A stretch of DNA of 64,000 nucleotides, taken from NCBI GenBank assembly GCA_035516035.1, contig DATJAS010000108.1, forward strand, positions 1-64,000. Reading direction: 5' to 3'. The notes beneath the pieces are model-generated. The model worked only from the letters and a program-made list of their open reading frames with translations. It searched no databases and had not been told where the DNA came from. The number at the start of each line of letters is the position of its first letter. The stretch's first letter is position 1. A program made the position numbers and the translations under genes. Shown one piece after another: positions 35,762-44,037 of the stretch. The DNA comes from Fen-1273 sp035516035. Its GTDB lineage: Bacteria > Bacteroidota > Ignavibacteria > UBA10030 > UBA6906.

Positions 35762-38135
35762 ATGCCTCCTTCAGCGCCGGCTTGAACTCCACCACGGGAT
35801 ACGTCCGCCGGAGCTGCGCAAGCCATTCGCTCTCCAGGCGCTTCGACTCGTAGTCCTGGTAAGCGCTGGCCACCTCGGGACCGGCCTCCTCGAACGTCTT
35901 GAGCCTCGCCTTTTCCCGCCCGTTGAGCCGCACGATCGTGTAATATCCCTTGAAGAGAAACACCGGCGTGACACCCCCGACGGTGAGCGTGTCCGCGCGC
36001 TGCGTGCGCTCGTCGGTCGATGGGGGAAGCACCGCCTCCTCCGGCCTGGCGGCGAACCAGGACGCCCTGCCGACGAGCTGCACCTGGAGGGCGTCCGTCG
36101 AGCCCGGGCCGGGCACGTCCCCCGGGTTTGCGGCGGGGGGGAGCGCGCTGAGTATCGTGGCGACCTGTGAAGGGGGAACGTTGAGCGTGCGGGTCAGGTA
36201 CGAACGCACGGCCTCCAGGCGCGCCTCGGCGAGCTTCATGTGGGAGGCCTTCTGGCGCGACGTGTCGGGCCTGACGGTGGCCGTGATGCGGATGGCGGCG
36301 TCCTCGCGGGCCTGCCGCGCGAAGCCGCCGAGCGCACTTCGGGTGGAGGCGTCGAGACGAGATGAGTTTGGCGCGAAGACCATGCGGTGGCCGATCGGCG
36401 CGGACATCCGGGTCGAGTCCATCGCCTCCAGGGCCTCCAGCGTCTTCCCCGCGCGTAGCTCCCGCTCGAGGAAGCCGGCGAGCGAATCGGACGCTCCCCG
36501 CGCCTCGGTAATGCTGATGCGGTCGGGCCAGGTGAACTTCTCGCGGTTCGCGGCGAAATAGGGCTTGAGCACGGAATCGCCCATGACGATCCTGTTCCAG
36601 ACATGTTCCTGCTCCACCTGGTAGAGGAGGATCCCCTCTTTGTATTCGGCCAGCAGGGCGGCGAACTCGGGCTCCTGCGCGGCCATGAGGTCGGCCTTGG
36701 CGGCGAAGACAAGCCCGTCGCCGACCCTGTCTGCCGCAGAGCGCAGGTTCTGCGCCCTGAGCGGCGTGCCCGCCAGGTCGGGACGCGCGTCGATCAACCG
36801 CACGGCGCTGTCGACGGAGACATCGTGCCCCTGCACTGTGAAGAGCGCACCGGCACCGACTGCATGGGGGATGCGTCCCCACCACGCGCTGTCGCGGCTC
36901 GTTCCCGTGGAGTCGACGGAGGAGATGAAGTGCTCGAATACCGGCTCGTGGAAGGCGTACCCGACCTCCCGACGCAGGCGATCCATGAATTTCGCAAGGT
37001 CATCCTGGTACCTGAGCTGCTGGTAGAGCGGCTGCAGCTCCGCCTTTGCCGCCTCGAACGTTTTGCGGGGTCTCACGTCGTAGCACTTGATGAGGTGGTA
37101 CCCGTACGGCGTGCGGACAATGTCCGACACCTGCCCTGGCTTCAGGCTCATGGCTACCTCGTCGAACGGCTGCACCCAGCGCCGCCGGGAGAAGTAGCCG
37201 AGGTCCCCCCCCTTACCCGCAGAGCCGGGGTCCTCGGAGTGGCGTCGCGCCAGAGAGGCGAAGTCTGCTCCGGCGGCGAGGCTGTCCTTGAGCGCACGGA
37301 TCTTCGCGTACGCCGCAGCCGTGTCCTGGGGGGTGGGATTCTGGCTCTGGAAGCGGATCATGATGTGGCCCGCGTGCGTTTCCCCCGGGGCGGGCTTTCG
37401 ATCAACGATCTTGATGATGTGGAGCCCGTACTGCGTGCGCACCGGCGCAGAGGATATTTCGCCGACCTTCATGGCAAAGGCCGCGTCCTCGAACGGCGTG
37501 ACTAGCTGGCCGGCGGTGAAATAGTAGAGGTCCCCCCTGTTCATCTTCACCGACGGATCCTGCGAGTTCTCCAGGGCGAGCCTGCCGAAATCCGCCCCTC
37601 CCTTCGCCGCAGCGATGATCTCGTACGCCTTTGCGTACGCCGCCGCGGATTCGGCCGTTGTCGCGGTGGGGCGGAGCGTCAGGAGGATGTGGCTGGCGCG
37701 GATCTCCTCGTTCTGCCGGGCGTACAGCTTGCGGACGCCGGGGTTGACGATCTCCCGCTCCGTCAGGTACGTCTGGGCGAGGCTTCCCTTGTACGAGGAG
37801 ATCTCGTTCAGCACCTCGGATCGCCTGTCGAGGCCCTCGCCGTAGGCGCCGGCCAGCTTCAGCCGGTACTTGACGACGAGATCGAGGAACTTCTCCCTGT
37901 CTTCTTGGCTCGTGGCGGCGCCGGCCTCGCGCGTGCCCAGCGTTTTCAGGTACTGCTGTTCGTACTCCGAGAGCCTGATGGGATCCTGGCCGACCGTGGC
38001 GACAATCGTGTCCTGCTGCACGGATGAGCATGCGGCGCACAGGAGCGCTCCACCCATGAGGGCGGCACACCGGCTGACACGCCGGGCAATGACCGTGTGG
38101 GAAATACGCACTCTCAATCTCCAGAAAATGAGCAT
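35742..38135 (-). CDS. Large parvulin foldase with two PpiC domains and an OmpA-like insertion
   Basis: A 797-residue envelope protein. A basic N-terminus and hydrophobic core end at LLCAACSS (Cys36, an imperfect lipobox). Parvulin domain 1 spans about 140-245 (RASHILLTLR, YGLHIIKIVD) and domain 2 about 255-355 (GHIMIRF, HSEDPGSAGKGGDLGYF, YGYHLIKCYDV). After a helical region, residues about 584-690 read like an OmpA C-terminal domain: MVFAPNSSRLD, then KLAEARLEAVRSYLTRTLNV and an end resembling the NRRV strand. A third, partial parvulin-like unit closes the protein (FLFKGYYTIVRLNGREKARLKTF). OmpA domains usually bind peptidoglycan, so it may be tethered to the wall. First gene of the five-gene envelope operon. 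Confidence 0.85.
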   Translation of the reverse strand: MLIFWRLRVRISHTVIARRVSRCAALMGGALLCAACSSVQQDTIVATVGQDPIRLSEYEQQYLKTLGTREAGAATSQEDREKFLDLVVKYRLKLAGAYGEGLDRRSEVLNEISSYKGSLAQTYLTEREIVNPGVRKLYARQNEEIRASHILLTLRPTATTAESAAAYAKAYEIIAAAKGGADFGRLALENSQDPSVKMNRGDLYYFTAGQLVTPFEDAAFAMKVGEISSAPVRTQYGLHIIKIVDRKPAPGETHAGHIMIRFQSQNPTPQDTAAAYAKIRALKDSLAAGADFASLARRHSEDPGSAGKGGDLGYFSRRRWVQPFDEVAMSLKPGQVSDIVRTPYGYHLIKCYDVRPRKTFEAAKAELQPLYQQLRYQDDLAKFMDRLRREVGYAFHEPVFEHFISSVDSTGTSRDSAWWGRIPHAVGAGALFTVQGHDVSVDSAVRLIDARPDLAGTPLRAQNLRSAADRVGDGLVFAAKADLMAAQEPEFAALLAEYKEGILLYQVEQEHVWNRIVMGDSVLKPYFAANREKFTWPDRISITEARGASDSLAGFLERELRAGKTLEALEAMDSTRMSAPIGHRMVFAPNSSRLDASTRSALGGFARQAREDAAIRITATVRPDTSRQKASHMKLAEARLEAVRSYLTRTLNVPPSQVATILSALPPAANPGDVPGPGSTDALQVQLVGRASWFAARPEEAVLPPSTDERTQRADTLTVGGVTPVFLFKGYYTIVRLNGREKARLKTFEEAGPEVASAYQDYESKRLESEWLAQLRRTYPVVEFKPALKEAFASAGK

Positions 38136-38192
38136 TAGTGGCGGTGTGGGGTGACCCGTAGACGCCTATACTACAGAAAACGGGCCTGAGAA

Positions 38193-39428
38193 TCAAGAAA
38201 ACGCCGACGCGAGCGCGCGGTCGAAATCAGCCCGGAGGTCATTGATCCCTTCGATTCCCACGGAAATCCGTATCATCCCGGGCCGGACACCGTGTCGGGC
38301 CAGCTCGCGCGCGCTCATGTTGACGTGTGAGGAATAGACCGGGATGCTCACCAGCGTCTCCACCCCGCCGAGCGACATGGCGTTGACTGCCACGCGGAGC
38401 GCGTCGCACACTGCGACCGCCCCCCGCGCGCCCCCCGGCACCTCGATCGTGACCATACCCCCGTAGCCGTCACCACCCGCGCCGGTCATCTGGGACCGGG
38501 CGACGGCGTGCCCCGGGTGGGAGGGAAGGCCCGGGTAGAGCACGCGCCGGACTCCCGGGTGCCCTTCCAGGAACGAGGCCAGCGCCATGGCATTTCTGTT
38601 CTGGGCGCGCACGCGGAGGTCGAACGTCTTCAAGCTCCTCACGAGGAGGTACGCGGCAAACGGGTCGGCGCACCCACCGTAGTACTTGAGCTGTGTCCGC
38701 GCGCCGTCGATGAACGCCCTGCTGCCGGTGATCACGCCGGCCATCACGTCGGTGTGCCCGCCGAGGTATTTCGTCGCGCTCTCGACGACGACGTCGGCGC
38801 CGAGTGCGCACGGATCCTGGTTGACGATGGTGGCAAACGTGTTGTCGGCGATCACCGTGATCTTCGTCCGGAGCTTCCGCTCCGCTTCGCGCGTACGGGC
38901 GACGAGGGCGGCGATGTCGACGATTCCAAGCGTCGGGTTTGTGGGTGTCTCGAAGTAGACCAGCCGCGTCTTCCGCGTGGCGTGCGCGGTGATCGCCCCC
39001 GGGGACCCGACGTAGCGCACGCGGACCCCGTGCCTCGGGAGAATGTCGCGGAAGAACCTGTACGTGCCGCCGTAGAGCGCGGGCGTACTCAGGATCTCGT
39101 CTCCCTGCCGCACGACGGAGAGTATCGCGCTCGTGATGGCCGCCATCCCCGAGGAGAACAGGAGTGCCCCTTCGGCACCCGCCATGAGCGCGAGCCGTTC
39201 CTGGGCTTCTGTCACGGTGGGGTTGTGGTAGCGCGTGTAGACATACACTTCCGGGTCCCCGCGCGCGTAGCGAAGGGCGTCGCCGGAATCCGCAAAACGG
39301 TACGTGGTAGTTTGCGCGATCACGGGGGAGACCGTCCCCCGGTAGGGGAACAGCTTCCTGCCGTGGATCGCGCGCGTGGCGAGCGACTGCTCCGCGGGGT
39401 CCGGTGCTGCGGCGCGTGAGCGTTTCAT
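38193..39428 (-). CDS. Cystathionine gamma-synthase/lyase-family PLP enzyme
   Basis: Cys/Met-metabolism PLP enzyme, 411 residues. Visible: TRAIHGRKLFPYRGTVSPVI, YTRYHNPTV, LFSSGMAAITSAIL, the YFETPTNPTLGIVDI region, ADNTFATIVNQDP and the PLP-lysine motif ESATKYLGGHTDVMAG. The C-terminal SLGGVETLVSIP and GMIRISVGIEGINDL are standard. Whether it is a synthase, lyase or O-acylhomoserine sulfhydrylase cannot be told from the sequence. The start is ATG 39428, overlapping the reductase stop (ATGA); the longer open frame to 40196 is a shadow of that gene. Confidence 0.88.
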   Translation of the reverse strand: MKRSRAAAPDPAEQSLATRAIHGRKLFPYRGTVSPVIAQTTTYRFADSGDALRYARGDPEVYVYTRYHNPTVTEAQERLALMAGAEGALLFSSGMAAITSAILSVVRQGDEILSTPALYGGTYRFFRDILPRHGVRVRYVGSPGAITAHATRKTRLVYFETPTNPTLGIVDIAALVARTREAERKLRTKITVIADNTFATIVNQDPCALGADVVVESATKYLGGHTDVMAGVITGSRAFIDGARTQLKYYGGCADPFAAYLLVRSLKTFDLRVRAQNRNAMALASFLEGHPGVRRVLYPGLPSHPGHAVARSQMTGAGGDGYGGMVTIEVPGGARGAVAVCDALRVAVNAMSLGGVETLVSIPVYSSHVNMSARELARHGVRPGMIRISVGIEGINDLRADFDRALASAFS

Positions 39429-40366
39429 CGTCTCTTCTCGCTGTTGTGAATGTGATAGGGGAGGAGGGCTGCGTAGATCGCCCTGTTCACCGGCGTCGGG
39501 ACTCCGCACTGCGCGCCGAGCCGGACGACCGTGCCCGGGAGCGCCTCGAGCTCCATGGGCTTCCCGTTCACCAGGTCGTAGTAGAGGGACGAACGGGTGG
39601 CGTTGTCGAACCGTGCCAGCGTTGCGAACACGCCGTCCAGGAAGCCGGCCCCGACGTCGATTCGCTGCGCCAGGGCGACGGCGAGAGTTTCGCGCATCGC
39701 GTCGGCAAGCAGCTCGCGCGTCGCGTCCACGGCGAGGATCTCCGCAAGCGTGAGCCGGGTGAGCGCCGTGAGTCCCCCCGCCCCCGTGATGAAGATGAAT
39801 TTCTTCCAGAGGTCGACCGTGATGTCGGGGGAGATCTCCGCGCCGACGCCCGAGCGGCGGCAGGCATCCAGGAGACACTCCGCCTGGTGGTGCAGCACGG
39901 GGGAGGAGTCCCCGAACGGCGCGAAGACGATCCTGCGGGGCCCCGTGCCGACCGTGATCTCGCCGGGGCGCGTGATCGTTGAGTAGATGTACGCGACGCC
40001 GCCGAATATCGCGCAGCAGGGGAGTGCCCGCCGGAGAGCCTCCTCGTTGTGGACGCCGTTCTGGAGGCTGACGACCACCGTTCCCTGGCGGAGGCGGGAA
40101 GCGAGCGAGGCGGCGGTCCGCGCCGTGTCGTATGACTTGACGCAGAAGAGGACAATGTCGGGATCGTGCAGGTCCCCGTCCGTCTCCGTGCAGCACCCGG
40201 GAGGAACGGCCAGGGGGCCCTCCGGGGCCGCGACACGGAGGCCGCTCCTGTGCATGGCGTCCAGGTGCGCCCCGCGGGCCGTGAAGACGACATCATTGCC
40301 CCCAGCAAGGAGCTTTGCCCCGAAGTATCCCCCGACACCTCCTGCGCCGATGACCGCCAGTCTCAT
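39425..40366 (-). CDS. 2-dehydropantoate 2-reductase-like (ketopantoate reductase family)
   Basis: NADP-dependent reductase, 313 residues. Rossmann motif MRLAVIGAGGVGGYFGAKLL, VSLQNGVHNEEAL, the catalytic-lysine region ITVDLWKKFIFITG and the C-terminal SSLYYDLVNGKPMELEALPG and GVPTPVNRAIYAAL. The start is ATG 40366, six bases after AAGGGG. PanE makes pantoate for coenzyme A; coaBC is 4 kb away in another transcript. Coupling to a Cys/Met enzyme is unusual, so a different 2-oxoacid substrate is possible. Confidence 0.83.
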   Translation of the reverse strand: MRLAVIGAGGVGGYFGAKLLAGGNDVVFTARGAHLDAMHRSGLRVAAPEGPLAVPPGCCTETDGDLHDPDIVLFCVKSYDTARTAASLASRLRQGTVVVSLQNGVHNEEALRRALPCCAIFGGVAYIYSTITRPGEITVGTGPRRIVFAPFGDSSPVLHHQAECLLDACRRSGVGAEISPDITVDLWKKFIFITGAGGLTALTRLTLAEILAVDATRELLADAMRETLAVALAQRIDVGAGFLDGVFATLARFDNATRSSLYYDLVNGKPMELEALPGTVVRLGAQCGVPTPVNRAIYAALLPYHIHNSEKRR

Positions 40367-40388
40367 GACCGCCCCTTGGTACATGCCA

Positions 40389-42041
40389 TTACAGTGCCGC
40401 ACTCTTCGGAAGCGCGGGTGCGACGAAAAGCACCTTCTCCCGTTCGATGATGACAGTCCCCGGGGCCGCGCCCCGCGGCTTGCGGACGAATCTCCTCTCG
40501 GTCATCGCGACCGCCACGGTCCCAGCCGTCTTCATCTTGCTGTAGTACGCCGCGATCGCCGCCGCCTGCTCCAGGGCACGCCTGGGCGGCTCCCCTTTTC
40601 CCGAGCGCTTCCTCAGCACGACGTGCGACCCGCTCCCTCCCCGGGCATGGAACCAGAGATCGTCGGGTTTTGCGTAGCGGAGCGTCAGGAGGTCGTTGTT
40701 GCTCCCGTTTTTTCCCGCCCAGACTTCAAACCCGCCGTCGACCGTGAAGAGGCGAAAGGGAGGCAGGGCCTCCTTGCGCTGCGCAGGCGCGAGACCGATC
40801 AGGCGCAACTCCTCGCCATGCGCCCTGAGGAATTCAGCCGGGCCCTCCCCCGCGGGCGTGCGCTCCGCCTCCGCAAGGAGGCGCCCGGCGAGCTCGATGC
40901 GGCTCCTGAGTTCCTCCCGGCGCCGGGAAGTCTCTGCCGCTGCGGCGCGCGCCCGTTTTGCCCTGGTGAAGTACTTCCGGGCGTTCTCCAGCGGCGAGAG
41001 CGACGGCTCGAGCGCGATCTCGACTTCCCGTCCGCCGATCCCGGCGGCGAACGTCCGCGCTCCCTTCCGGAGCGAAGGGAGCGCGCCCAGGAGCGCGTTC
41101 CCGCATTGTTCGTACTCCTCCGCGCGCGAGGCGCCTGAGGCGTCCTCTTCCGCCCGCGCGAGCGCGCGGCGCGACTTTGCGATCTCCTCCCGCAGAGGCG
41201 TCAGTATGGATTCCTGTTCGTGCGCGCCGCGCTCGAGCGCTCCACGGAGCGCGAGCGTGCGACCGATGGCCGCATGGATATCGGGCATCCGCTCTTCTTT
41301 CAACGGTCGGGCGAGCCGCAGATCCACGAGCGAGAGATACTCTGGCGACCCCTCCTGTGTCACGTACACCCGTACGACGGGGGAGGCAAGTTCCTCAAGC
41401 AGCGACCGGACGCTCCTTTCAAGGTCGTCGTGCACGCGCGCCTCCGTGTCGGCGGCGGCCCGCGCCCCGTCGCATGCGGCGCGCAAAAGCGCCTCGGCGA
41501 CGAGCGTTCTCCCGAGCAGGGGAAACGACCGGCGCATCACGGAGGCGAGCGATGCACTCCCGGCGCCGGCGCACGCGCTGCGGAAGAGATCGAAATCGTA
41601 CGGCTGCTCCGGGCGCGGCCGCTCGAGCGTTGTCCCCTGAGTCGCGCGCGGCCGCTTGAACGCATCGAGCACGGCTCCGTCTTCGGCGGCCAGCAGGACG
41701 TTTGACCGCGGGCCGTAGAGGGTGGCGGCGAGCGTCCGTCCGTCATCGAGAAGGAAGCGGATAATCCTGTCCGCCGGATCGATTGCCACTTCTGTCACGC
41801 GCAGCCCGGGGCAGCCCTTCAGGCAATCGGCCGAGTTTCGCCTGGCGCGCGCCGCTCTGTTGCTGAGGTACATCGCGTTTGCATCCTGCCGGCACAGGAA
41901 GATGAGAGCGGAAGAAAGCTCATCGAATGCGACAACAAGCTCATCGGGGTTCTGCGAGTAGGCTTCCCGGATGCGCTTTCCGGGGAGCGTGGAGCTCAAC
42001 GTGGAAACGATGTAGCGGAATGTGTAGTAATTGCTGATCAC
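40389..42041 (-). CDS. rqcH: Ribosome quality control factor RqcH (NFACT family)
   Basis: Binds stalled 50S-peptidyl-tRNA complexes and directs C-terminal alanine tailing. 550 residues: NFACT-N with the conserved Asp-Arg pair in IDPADRIIRF (about residues 91-92), helix-hairpin and coiled-coil middle, and the C-terminal NFACT-R domain (KPDDLWFHARGGSGSHVVLR, EQAAAIAAYYSKMK, VRKPRGAAPGTVII). I start at GTG 42041 (VISNYYTFRYIVSTL), where family members begin; the frame to 42131 would cover the DnaA-box cluster upstream. Confidence 0.9.
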   Translation of the reverse strand: MISNYYTFRYIVSTLSSTLPGKRIREAYSQNPDELVVAFDELSSALIFLCRQDANAMYLSNRAARARRNSADCLKGCPGLRVTEVAIDPADRIIRFLLDDGRTLAATLYGPRSNVLLAAEDGAVLDAFKRPRATQGTTLERPRPEQPYDFDLFRSACAGAGSASLASVMRRSFPLLGRTLVAEALLRAACDGARAAADTEARVHDDLERSVRSLLEELASPVVRVYVTQEGSPEYLSLVDLRLARPLKEERMPDIHAAIGRTLALRGALERGAHEQESILTPLREEIAKSRRALARAEEDASGASRAEEYEQCGNALLGALPSLRKGARTFAAGIGGREVEIALEPSLSPLENARKYFTRAKRARAAAAETSRRREELRSRIELAGRLLAEAERTPAGEGPAEFLRAHGEELRLIGLAPAQRKEALPPFRLFTVDGGFEVWAGKNGSNNDLLTLRYAKPDDLWFHARGGSGSHVVLRKRSGKGEPPRRALEQAAAIAAYYSKMKTAGTVAVAMTERRFVRKPRGAAPGTVIIEREKVLFVAPALPKSAAL

Positions 42042-42207
42042 AGTCTTATCAACAATATATCGAAAATCGGCGAATTTCCCAATGGATTGGCGGATCCGTG
42101 TGGATAACTTGTGGATGAGTGTGCAGCACATGTCTGCAACTTTGCGTTGCGAATCCTCCCTCTTTTTGGTATTTTAACGTGCTTGGGCACTAGATTGAAG
42201 AGGACGC
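42042..42207. promoter_or_regulatory. Divergent rqcH-yicC promoter region with a DnaA-box-like cluster
   Basis: A 166-base gap between divergent genes. It holds TTATCAACA (42046-42054), TGTGGATAA (42099-42107, complement of the perfect TTATCCACA box) and TGTGGATGA (42110-42118), the last two 11 bases apart in the same orientation. The TTATCAACA variant also occurs in oriC. AT-rich sequence (CAATATATCG) lies between. Confidence 0.65.
42147..42175 (+). promoter_or_regulatory. Candidate sigma-70 promoter of yicC
   Basis: TTGCGA (42147-42152), 17-base spacer, TATTTT (42170-42175), 32 bases upstream of the yicC ATG. Moderate consensus match at ideal spacing. Confidence 0.4.
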
Positions 42208-43086
42208 ATGATTGCCAGCATGACCGGGTTCGGAAGGGGAGAGGCCCACAGGGAAGGCATAACGGTCTCCGTGGAGCTCCGGACGGTTAACAGCCGCTTT
42301 CTCGAGGTCACGGCGCGACTCCCCCGCTCTCTCGCACTCAGGGAAAACGACGTCAAAGAAGTGGTCCGCCGGAAAATCTCCCGGGGAAAAATCAACATGC
42401 TCGCCGTCATCGAGCGGGAGGAGTCGGGTTCGCTCGGCCTCACGGTCAACGCCGCCGCGGCCAGGGCCTACTACAAGCTCCTTGCAGACCTGCGCAGGAC
42501 GCTCAGGCTTCGTGAGCCTGTCCGCCTGGAGCACATGCTGCAGTTCTCGGAGATCTTCGAGCAGCGCGACGGCGCCGGGGCAGGCGACGCGGAATGGGAA
42601 GTGCTGGCCGAGGCGCTCGAGGGAGCGCTCGACGCCCTCGCGGTCATGCGCCGCGAAGAGGGAGGGGAGCTCGAGCGGGATTTCCGCGAACGCATCATGC
42701 TGCTGGAAGGGATGCTCTCGGATGTCGAGCGCCTCTCCGCCGAGCAGGTGCCCGCCGAGAGAGTACGGCTCCGGGAGCGCGTGACGCAGCTCCTGGAGAG
42801 GACGCCTGTAGACGAGGGGCGCCTGGAAATGGAGCTGGCGCTCCTGGCGGACCGCCTCGACGTGACGGAGGAATGTGTCAGGTTCCGCAGCCATAACAAG
42901 TTTTTCCTTGAAGCTCTGGCGTCTCCCGAGGCGGTCGGGCGCAAGCTGAATTTCCTTATCCAGGAAATGAACCGGGAGGCGAACACAATCGGTTCCAAGT
43001 CGAGCGCCCCGGCCATCGCGCACATCGTGGTGCGAATGAAAGAGGAGCTCGAGAAGATCAGGGAACAGCTCCAGAACATTGAATGA
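42208..43086 (+). CDS. yicC: YicC-family endoribonuclease
   Basis: A 292-residue protein starting MIASMTGFGRGEAHREG, with VELRTVNSRFLEVTARLP, RGKINMLAVIE, the C-terminal DUF1732 block EECVRFRSHNKFF and FLIQEMNREANTIGSKS. YicC proteins are reported endoribonucleases linked to stress RNA turnover. First gene of the yicC-gmk-rpoZ-coaBC run; its stop overlaps gmk by four bases. Confidence 0.94.
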   Translation: MIASMTGFGRGEAHREGITVSVELRTVNSRFLEVTARLPRSLALRENDVKEVVRRKISRGKINMLAVIEREESGSLGLTVNAAAARAYYKLLADLRRTLRLREPVRLEHMLQFSEIFEQRDGAGAGDAEWEVLAEALEGALDALAVMRREEGGELERDFRERIMLLEGMLSDVERLSAEQVPAERVRLRERVTQLLERTPVDEGRLEMELALLADRLDVTEECVRFRSHNKFFLEALASPEAVGRKLNFLIQEMNREANTIGSKSSAPAIAHIVVRMKEELEKIREQLQNIE

Positions 43087-43652
43087 ACCCGGCACCCGGG
43101 GGAAAACTCGTGGTGATCTCCGCCCCCAGCGGGGCGGGCAAAACGACGATCGCGCGCGCTGTGCTGGCGGCGCACCCCGCGATGGGTTTTTCGGTGTCGG
43201 CGACGACGCGGCCACCGCGCCCGGGCGAGCAGGAGGGGCGCGAGTACTACTTCCTGACGCCGGCGGAATTCCGCCGGCGAATCGACGCGGGGGAGTTCGT
43301 CGAGTGGGAGGAGATTTACGGCAACCAGTACGGCACGCTCCGCAGCGAAGTGGACCGGTTGCTGCGTGCGGGGCGACAGCTCCTCTTCGACGTCGACGTG
43401 AAAGGGGGGCTCTCGATCCGGGCGGCGTACCCGCAGGCGCTCCTGATCTTTATCCGTCCCCCGGACGCCGGGACGCTGGAGCGGCGCCTGCGCGAGAGGA
43501 AGACCGAGGATCGAGCGACGCTCGAACGGCGCATGGCACGGGTTCCGCTGGAGATGGAGCTGGGAGCGGCGTTTGATCACCAGGTCGTCAACGACGACCT
43601 GGAGCGGGCGATCGCGGAGGTGGAAGCGATCGTGAACAGATACGTAGAGTGA
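43083..43652 (+). CDS. gmk: Guanylate kinase
   Basis: Phosphorylates GMP to GDP. The 189 residues show the P-loop VISAPSGAGKTTIARAVL, VSATTRPPRPGEQEGREYYF (GMP binding), FVEWEEIYGNQYGT and LFDVDVKGG. The start overlaps yicC as ATGA. Pairing with rpoZ is common in bacteria. Confidence 0.97.
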   Translation: MNPAPGGKLVVISAPSGAGKTTIARAVLAAHPAMGFSVSATTRPPRPGEQEGREYYFLTPAEFRRRIDAGEFVEWEEIYGNQYGTLRSEVDRLLRAGRQLLFDVDVKGGLSIRAAYPQALLIFIRPPDAGTLERRLRERKTEDRATLERRMARVPLEMELGAAFDHQVVNDDLERAIAEVEAIVNRYVE

Positions 43653-43675
43653 CCACAGAGGAGGGATCAGCACGC

Positions 43676-44023
43676 ATGGGCATCAAACCGATCGATCTTG
43701 AATTCTTCAACCAGGAGGGGAAGAACGTGCACGAGTCCATTGTCGCGGCCTCGCGGCGCGCCCGCCAGATCAACGAGGACATCAAGATCGAGTTCAACCA
43801 GCGCGTCGAGATGTTTGCAGTCAAGACGGAGTCGGAGACCGAAGAGAACGACATCAACCCCGACCAGCTTAAGGTGAGCCTCGAGTTCGAGAAGCGCCCC
43901 AAGCCCACGGACACGGCGCTGGACGAGCTGCTGGAGGACAAGCTCGCCTGGCACTACGAGGTCAAGGAGGTGCCGCCGCCCAGGGAAGAGGCGGCGGAGG
44001 AGACGACGGAGGAGGAAGAGTAG
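43676..44023 (+). CDS. rpoZ: RNA polymerase omega-like subunit with an acidic tail
   Basis: A 115-residue protein, MGIKPIDLEFFNQEGKNVHE followed by SIVAASRRARQINEDIKIEF, matching the omega core (AI-x-[VA]A-x-RARQIN) that binds the beta' subunit. The position between gmk and coaBC is typical for rpoZ. The last about 20 residues are almost all Glu, Pro, Ala and Thr (EEAAEETTEEEE). I start at ATG 43676, 11 bases after AGGAGG; a GTG at 43649 overlapping gmk is also open. Confidence 0.83.
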   Translation: MGIKPIDLEFFNQEGKNVHESIVAASRRARQINEDIKIEFNQRVEMFAVKTESETEENDINPDQLKVSLEFEKRPKPTDTALDELLEDKLAWHYEVKEVPPPREEAAEETTEEEE

Positions 44024-44037
44024 GCCGCACGCATGCC

